Positions 35,001 to 47,083 of a stretch of 64,000 nt of DNA are shown piece after piece. Source of the DNA: Antilocapra americana. Taxonomy: Eukaryota > Chordata > Mammalia > Artiodactyla > Antilocapridae. The notes beneath the pieces were generated by a model. That model was given only the letters and a program-made list of their open reading frames with translations. It was not told the DNA's origin and ran no database searches. The DNA lies in contig ML660201.1 in NCBI GenBank assembly GCA_007570785.1, positions 45,994,949 through 46,058,948 on the forward strand, read 5' to 3'. Both the position numbers and the translations under genes were made by a program. The number at the start of each line of letters is the position of its first letter. Position 1 is the first letter of the stretch.

Positions 35001-38000
35001 GAGAGAGAGACAAACAGCAGGAAGGAAGGAATCAAGAAAGGGAAAATGAGAGAAATATAGACAGAAGGAGAAAGGAAGATAGAAAAGGAAGAGAAAGGCA
35101 AAAGAAGATAGCAGAAAGAAGAGAGAGGGAACATGAGAGGAGAGGAAGGAAGAGACAGAAAAGAAGAGAGAGATGGAAGGAGGACAAATAGAGGGGAAGG
35201 AAGAGACAAAGGGAGATGAGGGAATGAGCGACACAGAAAGAGAGGAAGCAAGCTAGAGAGACAGACAGAAAGGGAGTTAGAGAAAGAAGGGTAGAAATCA
35301 AGGGAAGGAAAGAAAGAAGAGAAATAGAAACAGATCGAGGAAGGAAGGAATCAAGAAAGGAAGAATGAGAGAAATACAGAGAGAGAGGACAGATGGAGTG
35401 AAAGATCAATCGAAACACACAAAAGGACGGAGAGGAAGGAAGACGGGAGGAAAGAACGAGGGGGAAATAGAGAAGGAGTAGAGAGATAAGGAGGGAACGA
35501 AGGAAGAGAGAAAGAGTTAAAGCGAAATAGAGAGGAAGGAAAGAAGGAATCAAGAAAGGAAGGGAGAAAGAGCAAAAGAAAATCAGAGGAAAGAAGGAAG
35601 TTACAGAATTACAGAGTGTAAGAGAAAAAAGATTAAGGAAGATAGAGGGAAGGGGAGAGTAAGAGAGACAAAACGGAAGGAAAGAAGGGAGATGACAGAA
35701 GGACAGAAAGAGTAAGAGACACACACAAAGAAAAGGGAAGGAAGGAACGATGAGAGAAGGAAACGAGGGAAATAAGGAAAAAAAAGAAGAGACACAGAAA
35801 GCGAAACAGCGGGAGAGAAAGGAAGGGTGAAAGAAAGGAGTATATAGAGAACGAGAAAAAGAGGAAGGGAGGAAGACAAAGACTGAAATAGAGGGAGGAA
35901 GAATGGAGGAAAGAGAGAGACAGAGAAAGGAAGAATGAAAGACAATACAAGGCAAGGAAGGAAAATAGATAAAGAAGACAGACACAGAGAGAAAGAGATA
36001 GGGAGGGGGGAAGAGAGAAATAGGAAGAGGGGAAGGGAAGGAATCAGGGAAGGAAGGGAGAACAAGAAAGTGGAAAAATACAGAAAGAGACAGAGGAAGA
36101 AAGGAAGATAGAGGAAGGGAAAGGGAAGGAAGGAGGAAAAGAGAATGAGAGTGAAGGAAGAAGAGAGAAAGGATGAAATCAAGGGAGGAAGGAATCAAGA
36201 GAGGAAGGTAGAGAAGAAAGAAAGAGGGAAGCATAGGGAAAGAGAAGGAGAGAAAGAGAAAGAAGGAAAAATCAGAGGGAGAGGGAAATAAAGAAAGATG
36301 GGAAGTAATCAAGAAAGGGAGGGAGAGAGAAGTAAAGAGATGAAAGACGGAAGAAAAACAAAGTGAAGAAGGAAGAAAGGGGGAAAGAGGGTAGGGAGAA
36401 AGAGGGGAAGGAATCAAAATAAGAGAAAGAAACAGGAGAGTGAGAAAAAGCATTAGAGGAGGGAAAAGAGGAGAGCAGAAAGCGAAAGAGGACAGAGAGG
36501 AAGAGAGGGGGGCAGAATAGGAAGGAAGGGAGCGACAAAAAATCAGAAAGAGAGGAAGTGAGAAAGGAAAGAAGTAGGAAAGGAAGGAAGTGAGAAAGAG
36601 TGGAAAATGCAAAAACAAAGAGGAAGAAACTGGAAAGTAAGGGAGATAAAGAGTGAAAGAGACAAAGGAAGAGAGAGAGGGAACAAGAGAGAGAAAGTGA
36701 GAAAGAGGAAAGAGGAGGAAGGAAGAGTAGGAGACAAAGACAGAGTATGGAAAAAAGGAATCAAAGGAGGAGAGACTGACCAGGCTCCACGGGCGTCCGG
36801 CGCTCAGTCACCCCGGTCCGTAGGCGCGGCTGTCCTGGGCGAGGAAGCGGACCTGGGTGGCTGGTCCCCACTTACCTTTTTCTTCCTTCTTCCCTTGTTT
36901 CTTCCTCCCTTCCCTTCCCCCTCCTCTCTCATCCCCTCTCCCCCGCTGTTCTCTCTCTCCTTCCATTTTGGTTGAATTTTCACTTTATTTTGGTGTATGT
37001 TTGATTTACCATGTGGTGGTGGTTTTTAGGTGTACGGCAGCATGATTGAGTTATCCATACATACACGGGGTGCGTGTACTATACACACACACACGGATTC
37101 TGACCCACTGCTGAGAATTCCCTGTGCTCTACACTAGGTCTTGGTGATTCTGTTACTTACACTACTGTGTATATGTCAGTGTCATGGGCAGGTGGCGCTA
37201 GTGATAAAGAACCGTCTGCCAATGCAGGAGATATAAGAGACATGGGTTTGATCCCTGGATTGGGAAGATCCCCTGGAGACGGGCATGGCAACCCACTCCA
37301 GTATTCTTGCCTGGAAAATCCCACGGACAGAGGAGCCTGTGAGCTACAGTCCGTGGGGTCACAGAGAGTCGGATACACCCAGAGCAACTTAGCACACACA
37401 GATGTCGATCCTGATTTATCCCAGATGCACCACTCAACAGCCGTGCGAACCTCCCCTCTCTGCAGATGCCTGAAGACAGGCCGTCTGCAGCCCCATCTTC
37501 CACCGCTCACTGCCCCACCCCTCCCGACAACCACAGAGGCTCAGCCTAGTGACCAGCAGCTGCCCTTAACACGAGTGTCCAGCTCTGCTGCTGTCCCGCA
37601 CACCTTCCTGTGTTCACCTTTTTCAAGGGTTCCCGAAGCCAGGGGCCACTTGGCTCTCTGTACATCCCAGGGTCAAGAGGAGCCTGTGTCCATCCACTCT
37701 GGGCCAGAGGCCTGGCAATGGCCCGGGGAGCTCAGGAGAGCATGTGCTTGAGGCCTGGGGCGCCCACCCACACCGACTAGGAGCCGGATCTCAGCCCCCA
37801 GTGCTGCTGGGTGAGCTTGCTGATCCACCGAAGAGCCAAAACTAGTCACCTGTGTACTTACTTGTCTGCATTGCTGTCCCCAGAGAGGTGCTTTTCACCT
37901 CTTTTGTGGATGGAGAAAGTGAGGCTTTGAAGACTAAGGCCCCTGAACTAGTTTACCCCCTATTAAGCTGTACAATAGGGATGTGGATCTTGGGTCTGTC

Positions 38001-40704
38001 AGACTCTGTAATCTAAGACCCTGGCCTTTTGGGGCATCATCTGGGCAGCCCCTTCTGCCTTGGCCCAGCTCACGTCTCCTCCTAAAAGCACACTCGAGCC
38101 TCAGGAGGCCCTGCCCACCAAGCCTGCCAGGTTGTCCAAGGTGGGGCCTGGCGCCGGCCCACCGCAGGCAGCCTCCCTGGTCAGGTCTCAGGCAGCAGTC
38201 AGCCTTGAGGAGGGCAGCGTCCTGTCCCGCGGGGTCGCGAGGCTCGCGAGGTCACCCCCTCAGTCATGCCTCCACCAGGGCAGACCGAGCCCCCCGTCCC
38301 GCCCTCCCCAGGTGCCCGCAGCGGTACCCAGGCCGACTCAGGCTCCAGTGAGGACGAGGCGGCCGGCGAGGCCCGCAGCAGCACCAGCGAGTGTCCCAGC
38401 CAGCTGAGCGCGGCCGCTGAGGAGAGCCTTGGTGAGAGAGGGCGGGCTGTGGCGGGGACCCCGGGCTCCGGGCATAGGGCCGGGGGCATGACGAGCTGGC
38501 CTTGCAGGGGGGGAAGCCGCGGAAGAGCAGGGTCAGCAGGAGGACCTTGAGGAGAAGGTGAAGGAGTGTGTGGACTGCCTCACAGACAAGAGGTACCCCG
38601 GCCTCCAGCCAGCCCCGTCCCACGCCCCTGCTCAGCCCACACTGGGTGCCAGGGCGGGCTGGCCCACGAAACCCCTCCTCTGTCCCCCAGTGCCAAGACC
38701 CGGCAGGGCGCCCTGGAGAGCCTGCGCCTGGCTCTCGCAGCCCGTCTGCTCCCTGACTTCTTGCTGGAGCGCCGCCTCACCCTGGCCGACGCCTTGGAAA
38801 AGTGCCTCAAGAAAGGTTGGACCAGGGGGTGCGGGATCGGGGCGCCCCGAACCGGCTGGGTGCTGGCCCTCGCTGCCTGGACTGACCGCAGGCCTTCCTG
38901 CAGGCAAGGGCGAGGAGCAGGCCCTGGCCGCGGCCGTGCTGGGCCTGCTGTGCGTGCAACTGGGCCCCGGCCCCAAGGGCGAGGAGCTCTTCCACAGCCT
39001 GCAGCCGCTGCTCGTCTCTGTGCTCAGCGACAGCGCGGCGAGCCCTGCCGCCCGGCTCCATGTGAGTGTCCCCGCCCCGGGCCCCCCTCTTCACCTCACC
39101 CCCTCAACTCTGAGGGGGAGCCCCAGCCCACGGCAGGGAGCCCGGGCTGCCTCTGCCCACGACCCAGCTTTACCCTCCTCCCAACAGTGCGCGTCTGCTC
39201 TCGGCCTCGGCTGCTACGTGGCCGCTGCTGACATAGAGGTGAGTGGCCTTGAGGCCCCGGTGGGCGAGCCCCCCAGGCTCCGGCTCTGCCCCTGAGCCCC
39301 TCCCCTGCCTCCTTGTGCGCCCCCTCAGGACCTGGTCTCCTGCCTTACCTGCTTGGAAGGTGTTTTCAGCCGTTCCTGCAGTGGGCGGGGCTCCGGCCCG
39401 GTGGGCCCCGTGAGCCTGCAGGGCCTGCTCTGCGCCGCCCTGCAGGCCTGGGCACTGCTCCTCACCATCTGCCCCAGCACGCACATCGGCCCCATCCTGG
39501 ACAGGTAGGGGTGCTGTGCCCCCGCCCCAGGAGCGGGAGGGCCTGGGTGAAGAGGCCCCCGACCCGCACACATGGCTCAGCCTGCCCCTTCCCCAGGCAG
39601 CTGCCCCGGCTGCCCCAGCTCTTGTCCAGTGAGAGTGTGAACCTGCGGATGGCTGCCGGCGAGACCATCGCCTTGCTCTTTGAGCTCGCCCGGGACCTTG
39701 AGGTGTGAGAGCCAGGGGTGCGCCCGGGAGGGTGCCTGCTGATGCCTCCTGCCTGTCTGGGGCGGGGTGCAGGGGACACCCCAGAGAGCAAGGCAGCCTG
39801 AGGTCACCAGGGAGGGGAGGCGGCCCCCCACAGTCTCAGATGCTGGGGCGTCTGGCACAGGCAGGGTCCAAGGAGGAGGGATCAAGGGTCAGGCAGAGAA
39901 CACGGCTCCCTTGGGGAAAGACAAGGCTAGGCCGACGCCGCCGGGCTCACAGGCAGCAGCGCTCAGGCCCGGCCCGTGTCCTCCTCGCTCTGCTGCAGGA
40001 GGACTTTGTCTATGAGGACATCGAGGCCCTCTGCGGCGAGCTGCGCACTCTGGCCACCGACAGCAACAAGTACCGGGCCAAGGCCGACCGCCGGCGCCAG
40101 CGCTCTACCTTCCGAGCGGTGCTGCGCTTTGTCGAGGTGCGTGAGCGCAGGGGCACAGCCCCCGCTGGGCAGCCCCCGACCTGGGCACAGCAGAGACGGT
40201 CCCAGCCCCTCTCACCTGCAGGGCAGCGAGTGTGAGGAGGAGACCATCCGCTTCGGCCTCGAGGTGCTCTACGTGGACAGCTGGGCTAGGCGCCGGGTCT
40301 ACACCGCCTTCAAGGACGCGCTGGGTTCCGGGATGCACCACCACCTCCAGGTGGGCGGGCAGACGGGGAAGGGGCACCCTCGGGGCTGCGCCTCGTGGAC
40401 CCGAACTCACGGCCTTCTCGGGCCCCCAGAACAACGAGCTGCTCCGGGACATCTTCGGCCTGGGCCCCGTGCTGGTGCTGGATGCCGCTGCCCTGAAGGC
40501 CTGCAAGGTCTCCCGCTTTGAGAAGGTTCGCCCCCCCCCCCCCCTCTCCTGCTTTGGCCCGGCGCCCTCGCAGGGCCGCGCCTCCCCCGCTCACTCCCGC
40601 GGCCCTCCCTCTCCGCTCCCCAGCACCTGTACAACGCAGCGGCCTTCAGAGCCAGGACCAAGGCACGCAGCCGCGTGCGGGACAAGCGGGCGGACGTCCT
40701 GTGA
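11020..40704 (+). CDS. IFRD2: IFRD2, interferon-related developmental regulator 2 (12 coding exons)
   Basis: Coding exons are 11020-11077, 38312-38431, 38508-38592, 38691-38815, 38904-39061, 39188-39238, 39329-39504, 39597-39702, 39999-40136, 40222-40350, 40430-40525 and 40624-40704. All junctions are GT-AG and the phases close exactly, giving 440 residues (human 442). The protein is an all-helical, ARM-like-repeat protein reported to bind translationally inactive 80S ribosomes and repress translation during differentiation. It starts with a short basic segment ([14 protein letters not shown]), followed by an acidic/serine-rich linker. The IFRD helical domain spans about residues 70-360. The basic C-terminal IFRD_C segment ends in [13 protein letters not shown]. 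Intron 1 is about 27.2 kb, whereas the other introns are 76-296 bp. Coding exons 2-12 are very GC-rich, unlike the AT-rich and repeat-filled intron 1. Confidence 0.95.
11090..12670. other. proximal part of IFRD2 intron 1
   Basis: GC content falls away from the promoter. A poly-T run lies at 12371-12387. I recognised no transposable element or exon with confidence. Confidence 0.4.
12672..12865 (-). repeat. Bov-tA-type SINE
   Basis: This is the reverse complement of the bovine tRNA-derived SINE: 'gttagtcactcagtcgtttccgactcc', then 'gactgtagcctgccaggctcctctgtccatgg' and 'gagccagtgactgaaccggggtctcccacattgcagg'. The 5' (tRNA) end is degraded. Confidence 0.85.
12880..14035. other. unassigned repeat-like intronic sequence
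   Basis: Short open frames on the minus strand and scattered motifs suggest an old retroelement, but I could not assign a family. A six-frame search against repeat libraries would decide. Confidence 0.3.
14040..14235 (-). repeat. CHR-type SINE
   Basis: The sequence 'tccctgaccagggattgaactcac', then 'agtgcagagtcctaaccc', ends in ccaccaggggagtccc. It is interrupted by a T-run at about 14107-14120. Confidence 0.75.
14741..14916 (-). repeat. Bov-tA SINE with perfect 13-bp target-site duplication
   Basis: The SINE is inserted in the older L1. The 13-base duplication tgtatggtgttag flanks it at 14728-14740 and 14917-14929, which fixes the insertion boundaries exactly. Confidence 0.92.
15540..15752 (-). 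repeat. CHR-type SINE
   Basis: The sequence includes 'ggcctcaccaaataaat', 'gttccctaggcagggattgaacccaggcccc' and 'ccattgaaggcagggaagt'. It is reverse oriented, within the older L1. Confidence 0.7.
16700..17417 (-). repeat. young L1 3' end, 5'-truncated insertion
   Basis: The copy starts on the + strand with an A/T-rich tail (reverse poly-A, about 16700-16775), then the bovine L1 3' UTR (ttgccatacaatgacatgatatc). The end of ORF2 lies on the minus strand, where about 99 codons are open (17107-17406). Similar flanks 'tatttctcttttta' at about 16691 and 17420 look like a target-site duplication. It interrupts the older L1. Confidence 0.8.
17455..17575 (-). repeat. CHR-type SINE
   Basis: Recognised from 'cctaccgaggattgaacctgggcccctggcagtggaagc' and 'agcactagaccggcagggaatgccc'. 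Confidence 0.7.
17890..18012 (-). repeat. Bov-tA SINE fragment
   Basis: The right half ends 'ggattctttaccactgagccaccagggaagccc', the reverse complement of the SINE 5' end. The 3' part is not recognisable. Confidence 0.65.
18374..18772 (-). repeat. BovB (RTE) LINE 3' end
   Basis: This is the reverse complement of the BovB 3' terminus: 'cagttcagtccagtcactcagt', 'ccatctcctggagcttgcgcaaactc', 'ttcccagcatcaggatcttttcaaatgagt'. The minus strand is partly open through the end of the reverse transcriptase reading frame. It matches the other BovB copy at 48.4-49.7 kb. Confidence 0.88.
19018..19138 (-). repeat. CHR-type SINE fragment
   Basis: The sequence includes 'ctcagttccctgaccagggagccaatctaa' and 'cttggcagtgcaacctgagtcctaac'. 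It is preceded by a T-run and (ta)n at about 18998-19029. Confidence 0.65.
19898..20208 (-). repeat. Bov-A2-type dimeric SINE
   Basis: Two head-to-tail reverse SINE monomers are present, each ending 'gattctttaccagctgagcca..agggaagc'. Imperfect direct repeats 'gtgtccagaaa' (about 19888) and 'gtgtccaaaaa' (about 20212) flank the dimer. Confidence 0.85.
21942..22140 (+). repeat. Bov-tA SINE
   Basis: The forward element runs from 'ggggcttccgtggtggctcagatggtaaagaatctgcc' to 'gttgaacacaactcagcaactt'. Flanks agccaatta and agccgatta look like a target-site duplication. Confidence 0.87.
27785..31085 (+). repeat. purine-tract duplication, copy 1 (about 3.3 kb)
   Basis: Copy 1 of a tandem duplication. 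Ordered landmarks shared with copy 2 include gtagagagccagaacagcag at 27799, ggatacagagaaatatagag at 27962, ttcctcggaatgagag at 29656, gcataagcgggacaggg at about 30001 and tgactgagacagagatag at about 30875. Confidence 0.88.
31086..34370 (+). repeat. purine-tract duplication, copy 2 (about 3.3 kb)
   Basis: The same landmarks appear in the same order at 31095, 31212, 32861, about 33218 and about 34155. The offset to copy 1 drifts between about 3205 and 3296 bp, showing many small insertions and deletions since duplication. The following 2.4 kb (34370-36774) is purine-rich too, but I could not align it with either copy by eye. Confidence 0.88.
36886..36965 (+). repeat. short polypyrimidine block facing the purine tract
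   Basis: About 80 bases of nearly pure C and T lie only about 110 bp after the purine tract ends. The intervening 36775-36885 segment is GC-rich and otherwise ordinary. It is an inverted counterpart of the purine tract in composition. Confidence 0.85.
37183..37408 (+). repeat. Bov-tA SINE
   Basis: A forward SINE from 'gggcaggtggcgctagtgataaagaacc' through 'ccactccagtattcttgcctggaaaatccc' to 'agagcaacttagcacacacag'. Confidence 0.88.
37409..38311 (+). other. distal part of IFRD2 intron 1
   Basis: No repeat is recognised. GC and CpG content rise from about 38050 toward exon 2. An open frame continues upstream of exon 2, but the acceptor at 38311 and the exon 1 phase define the true junction. 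Confidence 0.45.
40531..40544 (+). repeat. run of 14 C in IFRD2 intron 11
   Basis: The run lies five bases inside the intron after the donor (gagaag|gttcg). It is a likely slippage site, and sequencing length here may be unreliable. Confidence 0.8.
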
Positions 40705-41054
40705 GCAGACTGTCCGCGACCTCACCTGTGTTTTAACAGAAGACCGTGCAACACCTGGTCCTGCCAGGACGTGTAGCTTTTATTTTTTTAATGACAAAAC
40801 CAAAGAGAGTTACGGGGCTGGGCTGGCTGGAGGTCACCCGGGACTCCACCCGTGTGCGCAGCCCTGCGGCCTCTTCCGTCTCAGGGCTACGGGGCAGACA
40901 GAAGGCAGTGCCTTCCTCGGGCCTGGTGCCCCTGGGATGAGTCACTTCCTGTGGGGGTTGGGGGGTGTCTGGACAGACACCACTACACCACAGCAGGGAG
41001 GTGATGCTACCTGGAGTGGATTTTTGTGCTGGTTTTTAAAGATGACTAGAGATA

Positions 41055-41060
41055 ATTAAA
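41055..41060 (+). terminator. candidate IFRD2 poly(A) signal (ATTAAA)
   Basis: ATTAAA, the commonest variant signal, lies about 350 bp after the IFRD2 stop codon and is followed by a GT-rich stretch (ccttctgtggccctggctgttt). No canonical AATAAA is seen between the stop and this site. Confidence 0.55.
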
Positions 41061-41529
41061 CAGAACGTGCATCCTTCTGTGGCCCTGGCTGTTTCTTCTG
41101 CCGTCCCTCCCACCCAGGTTTGGGCACTGCTGGGCCTCCCCATCTCCGACCTGGTTACCTGTGCCCTCCAAAAGTCTCCCCGCCATGGCCCCCCGCCCCC
41201 ACTGCCTAGAGCCCAGCCTGCCTTTTGAGAGCAGAGACTGGAGCTCCCCCCACCCCCCCACTGGGAACCCTGGCAGAGTTTGGGTGACTGGCTATTTTTA
41301 GGCTTCTGGACCCACCATCTGGAGGAGCCCAGGAGGCTGGTGTGGCTTCTCCGGACCTTGGGCCACACCAGGCAGAGCCTCGGCCCCAGAAGGCTTGGCC
41401 TGCCGTGGCCTGGCCGGAGAAGGCAAGAGAGGCGGGCAGCTGTGGGGTCAGATCAGGTCTCACACCAAACCCGCACCCAGGAAGTCGTGAGGAGCAGCAG
41501 TGGGAGAAGAGAAAGCCGCCAAAGGCCAC

Positions 41530-41535
41530 TTTATT
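41530..41535 (-). terminator. LSMEM2 poly(A) signal
   Basis: TTTATT on the + strand gives AATAAA on the minus strand, 40 bp after the LSMEM2 stop codon. The 3' UTR is therefore short. Confidence 0.75.
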
Positions 41536-41574
41536 CCCGGCACATACCCCCAGGCCCCGGGTCCGAGCGGCATC

Positions 41575-44280
<2,706 letters not shown>

Positions 44281-44391
44281 GGCGGGCAGTGGGCTGGTGA
44301 GGGGCCGATGAGAGTGCCCAGCACCAGGACCGGATAGAGGCAGCAATGGCTCTGCTGAGAGCCCGGCGAAGGCCTGGCCATCTCCCAACCT

Positions 44392-44435
44392 CAGCTGAAA
44401 ATAGACGTGAGCTCAGCACATGGTTCTATATTTAG
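44392..44435 (-). promoter_or_regulatory. LSMEM2 promoter: MEF2 site and E-box
   Basis: ctatatttag at 44426-44435 fits the MEF2 consensus YTAWWWWTAR exactly, and on the minus strand (ctaaatatag) it could also act as a TATA-like element. An E-box cagctg lies at 44392-44397. Both are 112-155 bp upstream of the LSMEM2 ATG. This arrangement is typical of striated-muscle promoters. Confidence 0.6.
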
Positions 44436-45824
44436 ACAGGCATCTTCCAGCCATGGGAAGGAGCAGAGTGACCTACACGGACCAGGCTAGACTGTCCACC
44501 TGGTGATGGAGCCCAGGCCGGAGAACACCTCCAACAGTGCACGTCCCTGGGGGCCCTGCCACTCACGTCTGCAGGGCCCTATGTCCGTCCAGACAGACCT
44601 CCAGCGATGTCCCCCCACAGCAGCCAAAACACACAAGGGAGCCCCAGGCGTCTCCACCCTCTGCCTCTGAAGACCCCTTCTCCTGGCAGACGTGGGACAC
44701 GCACCCACCACTGTGCAGTCTGCTTGCATCATAGATTAGGGGTGATGGACAACAAGCCCAGTGCCCTGAGGGCTCCAAGAGGCCCCCTAAGGGGACAGAG
44801 ACAGCCCCCAAATACACACAGGTACCCCTGCTGGTCAGTTGAAGGTCATGACTTCCTTTACAGTTACTAACTTTACAGCTTTGGGTATAGGAGTACCCCC
44901 TTTCAGACCTCAGTTTTCTCATCTGTAAACAGGAGTCATGATGGTTTCCCCCTGGCACAGAATGTAAACTACCACATCCAAAGCACTCAGCACAATGCAA
45001 AGTTTTGATCTTCCTCTCTCCACAAGGGCATACAGATCACACAAGTTCATGAGAGGATGCCCATCACCTCTGGCCCTTAAGGAGAGTGAGTGCTCCAGCC
45101 TAGAACCCACCCTTGTGGACCCCTGCACCCCTCCTTCCCAAGTGAGACAAAGCCAGACAGCAGGCTCCACCTTCTGAACATCCCAACTCCCATCACTCCG
45201 CTCTGTCACACTGGCCTCCTTGATACTCCTCAGACTTGAGCTTGTTCCCACGTCAGGACCTTGGCACAGGCAGTTCCCTACTTAGACTGCTCTTCCTTAG
45301 ATGTCCCCATTGGCTGGCTCCTTCTCATGGAGCTCAAGTATCACCCCCACTCAGTGAGGCCTCCTGCTCATGTATTTTTCCACATTTTCCCAATTTTATT
45401 TTTTCCATAACATTTAGCCCAGGAATTGTATCATTCAGAATATATAGCTGACACTTGAATGACTGGAGGTGACGGACTCCAAGGCAGTGCATTGGAAAAT
45501 CCATGTATAACTTTACAGTCCACCCACCCGCCACCCCCGGGTCCATTGTCTGAATCTGCAGATTCCACCAACTGGGGATCCTATCATACTGTTTATTGGG
45601 GAAAAACCCATGTCTAAATGGATTCCATACAGTTCAAACCGGTGCTGTTCAAAGGCAAAATGTACTACGTGTGTCAGTATCTGCTCAGGACCTACAGAGT
45701 ACACTCAGTCATGTGGACCCACCTTTAATCCTCACCACAATCTCCTTAAAAGAAACAGATGTGGACACTTCTAGGAAGTGGTCCAAGGCCACATGACAAG
45801 TACAAGTGAGAACAAACCTCTTCT
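44436..45824. other. LSMEM2 upstream intergenic region with old repeats
   Basis: It contains a MIR-like segment at about 44890-45010 ('cagttttctcatctgtaaa' type) and an L2-like segment at about 45200-45370 ('gttcccacgtcaggaccttggcacaggcag'). A possible DNA-transposon remnant lies at about 45450-45660. No gene is seen. Confidence 0.5.
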
Positions 45825-46060
45825 AAAGCAACAGAATACAAAGAGACAATAAAGGATGAAAAATAAGTGGAGGCATGCTCACTTGGGGAAAACTGTGAAT
45901 AAGATACACAAGATACAAAAGGACCAAAAAGTCAACAGTCATGGCTGAGGTGTGGGAGAAAAGGCAGGGCACCCCTCATGATTACCATACACACCACAAG
46001 GATGTGGGCAGACCATTACCACCTAAACCATGGATCTGATTCTATTTTCACCCGCATTTA
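45825..46060 (+). repeat. endogenous retrovirus LTR-type fragment
   Basis: It shares ordered strings with the LTR at 57446-57790: 'gaatacaaagagacaataaa', 'caaaaggaccaaaaagtcaac', 'cacaaggatgtgggcagacc' and 'ccatggatctga'. It is truncated and diverged and has no coding capacity. Confidence 0.6.
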
Positions 46061-47083
46061 AGCATCAGCTCACAAGGACCACCAGATCATCCTCAGGGAG
46101 GAAAATATGAGAGAGATATATGTGATAGACTATATCTCAGCGAAAAACAGTACTGAAGGTATGAAACAATGCCACTGGTAGCCACAAGGATGGACCTGAA
46201 AACATAATAAACTGAGGGAAACAAACTAGACAAAGAGAGACAATAGGAGAGCATATCCCTTCTAAAGCAAAGGAAAAAGGATGCAAAGGAAGAAATTTAC
46301 AATCCATAAGAGATTAGAATTGAAAAACACAAAAAGGGATGCAAATCAAGAACAAGCACTGACAATGAATCCCACAGGAGGTTCAGAGAAACGACACAGA
46401 AATGTATGTCTGTAAAAAATACTCCACAGGACCACTTGCATCCTGCCTCAATCCACACAGAATTCTGGACATAACCCTAAACAGAAATATCTATCCATAA
46501 TGAAGAATACAAAGAATTTCTTAATTGCATTCTAGTTCCCATGTGAAGAAAACTGTAACTGAGATAGATAACTCACAAGGACCTCATAGGGACAACGTTC
46601 CTCAACCTTGTGCCATAAGCCCTATGCCAGTGACGGTCAAAAGAGAATAGATACCCTCCGCTTATGCCTAATAGCTGAAACAGTCGGCTGAACAGTGACG
46701 ACAACACAGCTAGCAAAAGGACTCTACTCCCGAGGCGCCTGGCGTGACATTCCACAAAGGGAGAAAGAGCAATGGGCACTCGTTCCGCTCAACGCCTCTG
46801 AACTTGGACAGCGATCGCGTGCCTGCAGCCTGATCAGACGTTGGGCCCATGTCTTCCCTGGGGTAAGGTGGACACAGCCAGGTAGGGTGCCCTGTCCTGA
46901 GCCCCGTCCGAAACCTCTCTGCTTGTCTCTGCCTGGGACTACAGTCTCGAGGAAGACCAAGACACCCAGGGCCTTTGGGTTCCGTCGGCACAACAGTCAG
47001 CCAGCCTCCACGCCTGCTGGTGCTGGGGTGCCCGCCGCAAACCTCGCTTCGGAAGGTGCAGCCTCCTGGGCTTCTAAGTGAAC

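Larger units (their letters stand above)
27473..36774 (+). repeat. 9.3-kb polypurine (GA-rich) tract
   Basis: The + strand is almost entirely A and G, in irregular mixtures of gaaa, ggaa, gaga and ggga. Isolated C or T residues occur every several bases, so this is not a simple microsatellite. It begins sharply after ordinary sequence at about 27470 and ends sharply at about 36774. Long low-complexity open frames on both strands (Lys/Glu/Arg-rich forward; Ser/Leu/Phe-rich reverse) follow from the composition and are not genes. The tract lies in IFRD2 intron 1 with purines on the sense strand. Confidence 0.97.
11078..38311 (+). other. IFRD2 intron 1, about 27.2 kb, repeat-filled
   Basis: The donor GTAAGT follows exon 1 (ggaggag|gtaagt), and the acceptor is gccctccccag at 38311. 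Exon 1 ends in the first base of a Gly codon and exon 2 supplies the other two, so this is one intron. It contains in order: roughly 1.6 kb of unique sequence, SINEs, L1 fragments, a BovB 3' end, a degenerate 1.6-kb-period array, the 9.3-kb purine tract, another SINE, and about 0.9 kb of unique sequence before exon 2. Confidence 0.9.

Noticed and set aside
27521..36975. Very long open frames in the purine tract (up to 442 and 528 codons, Ser/Leu/Phe-rich on the minus strand; Lys/Glu/Arg-rich on the plus strand)
   Set aside because: Biased composition lacks most stop codons by chance. Codon content is pure low complexity, frames overlap on both strands, and there is no domain, promoter or splice context.
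38060..39708. Several long overlapping frames in the IFRD2 exon region
   Set aside because: GC-rich shadow frames and read-through of introns. Phase-consistent IFRD2 exons explain the region.
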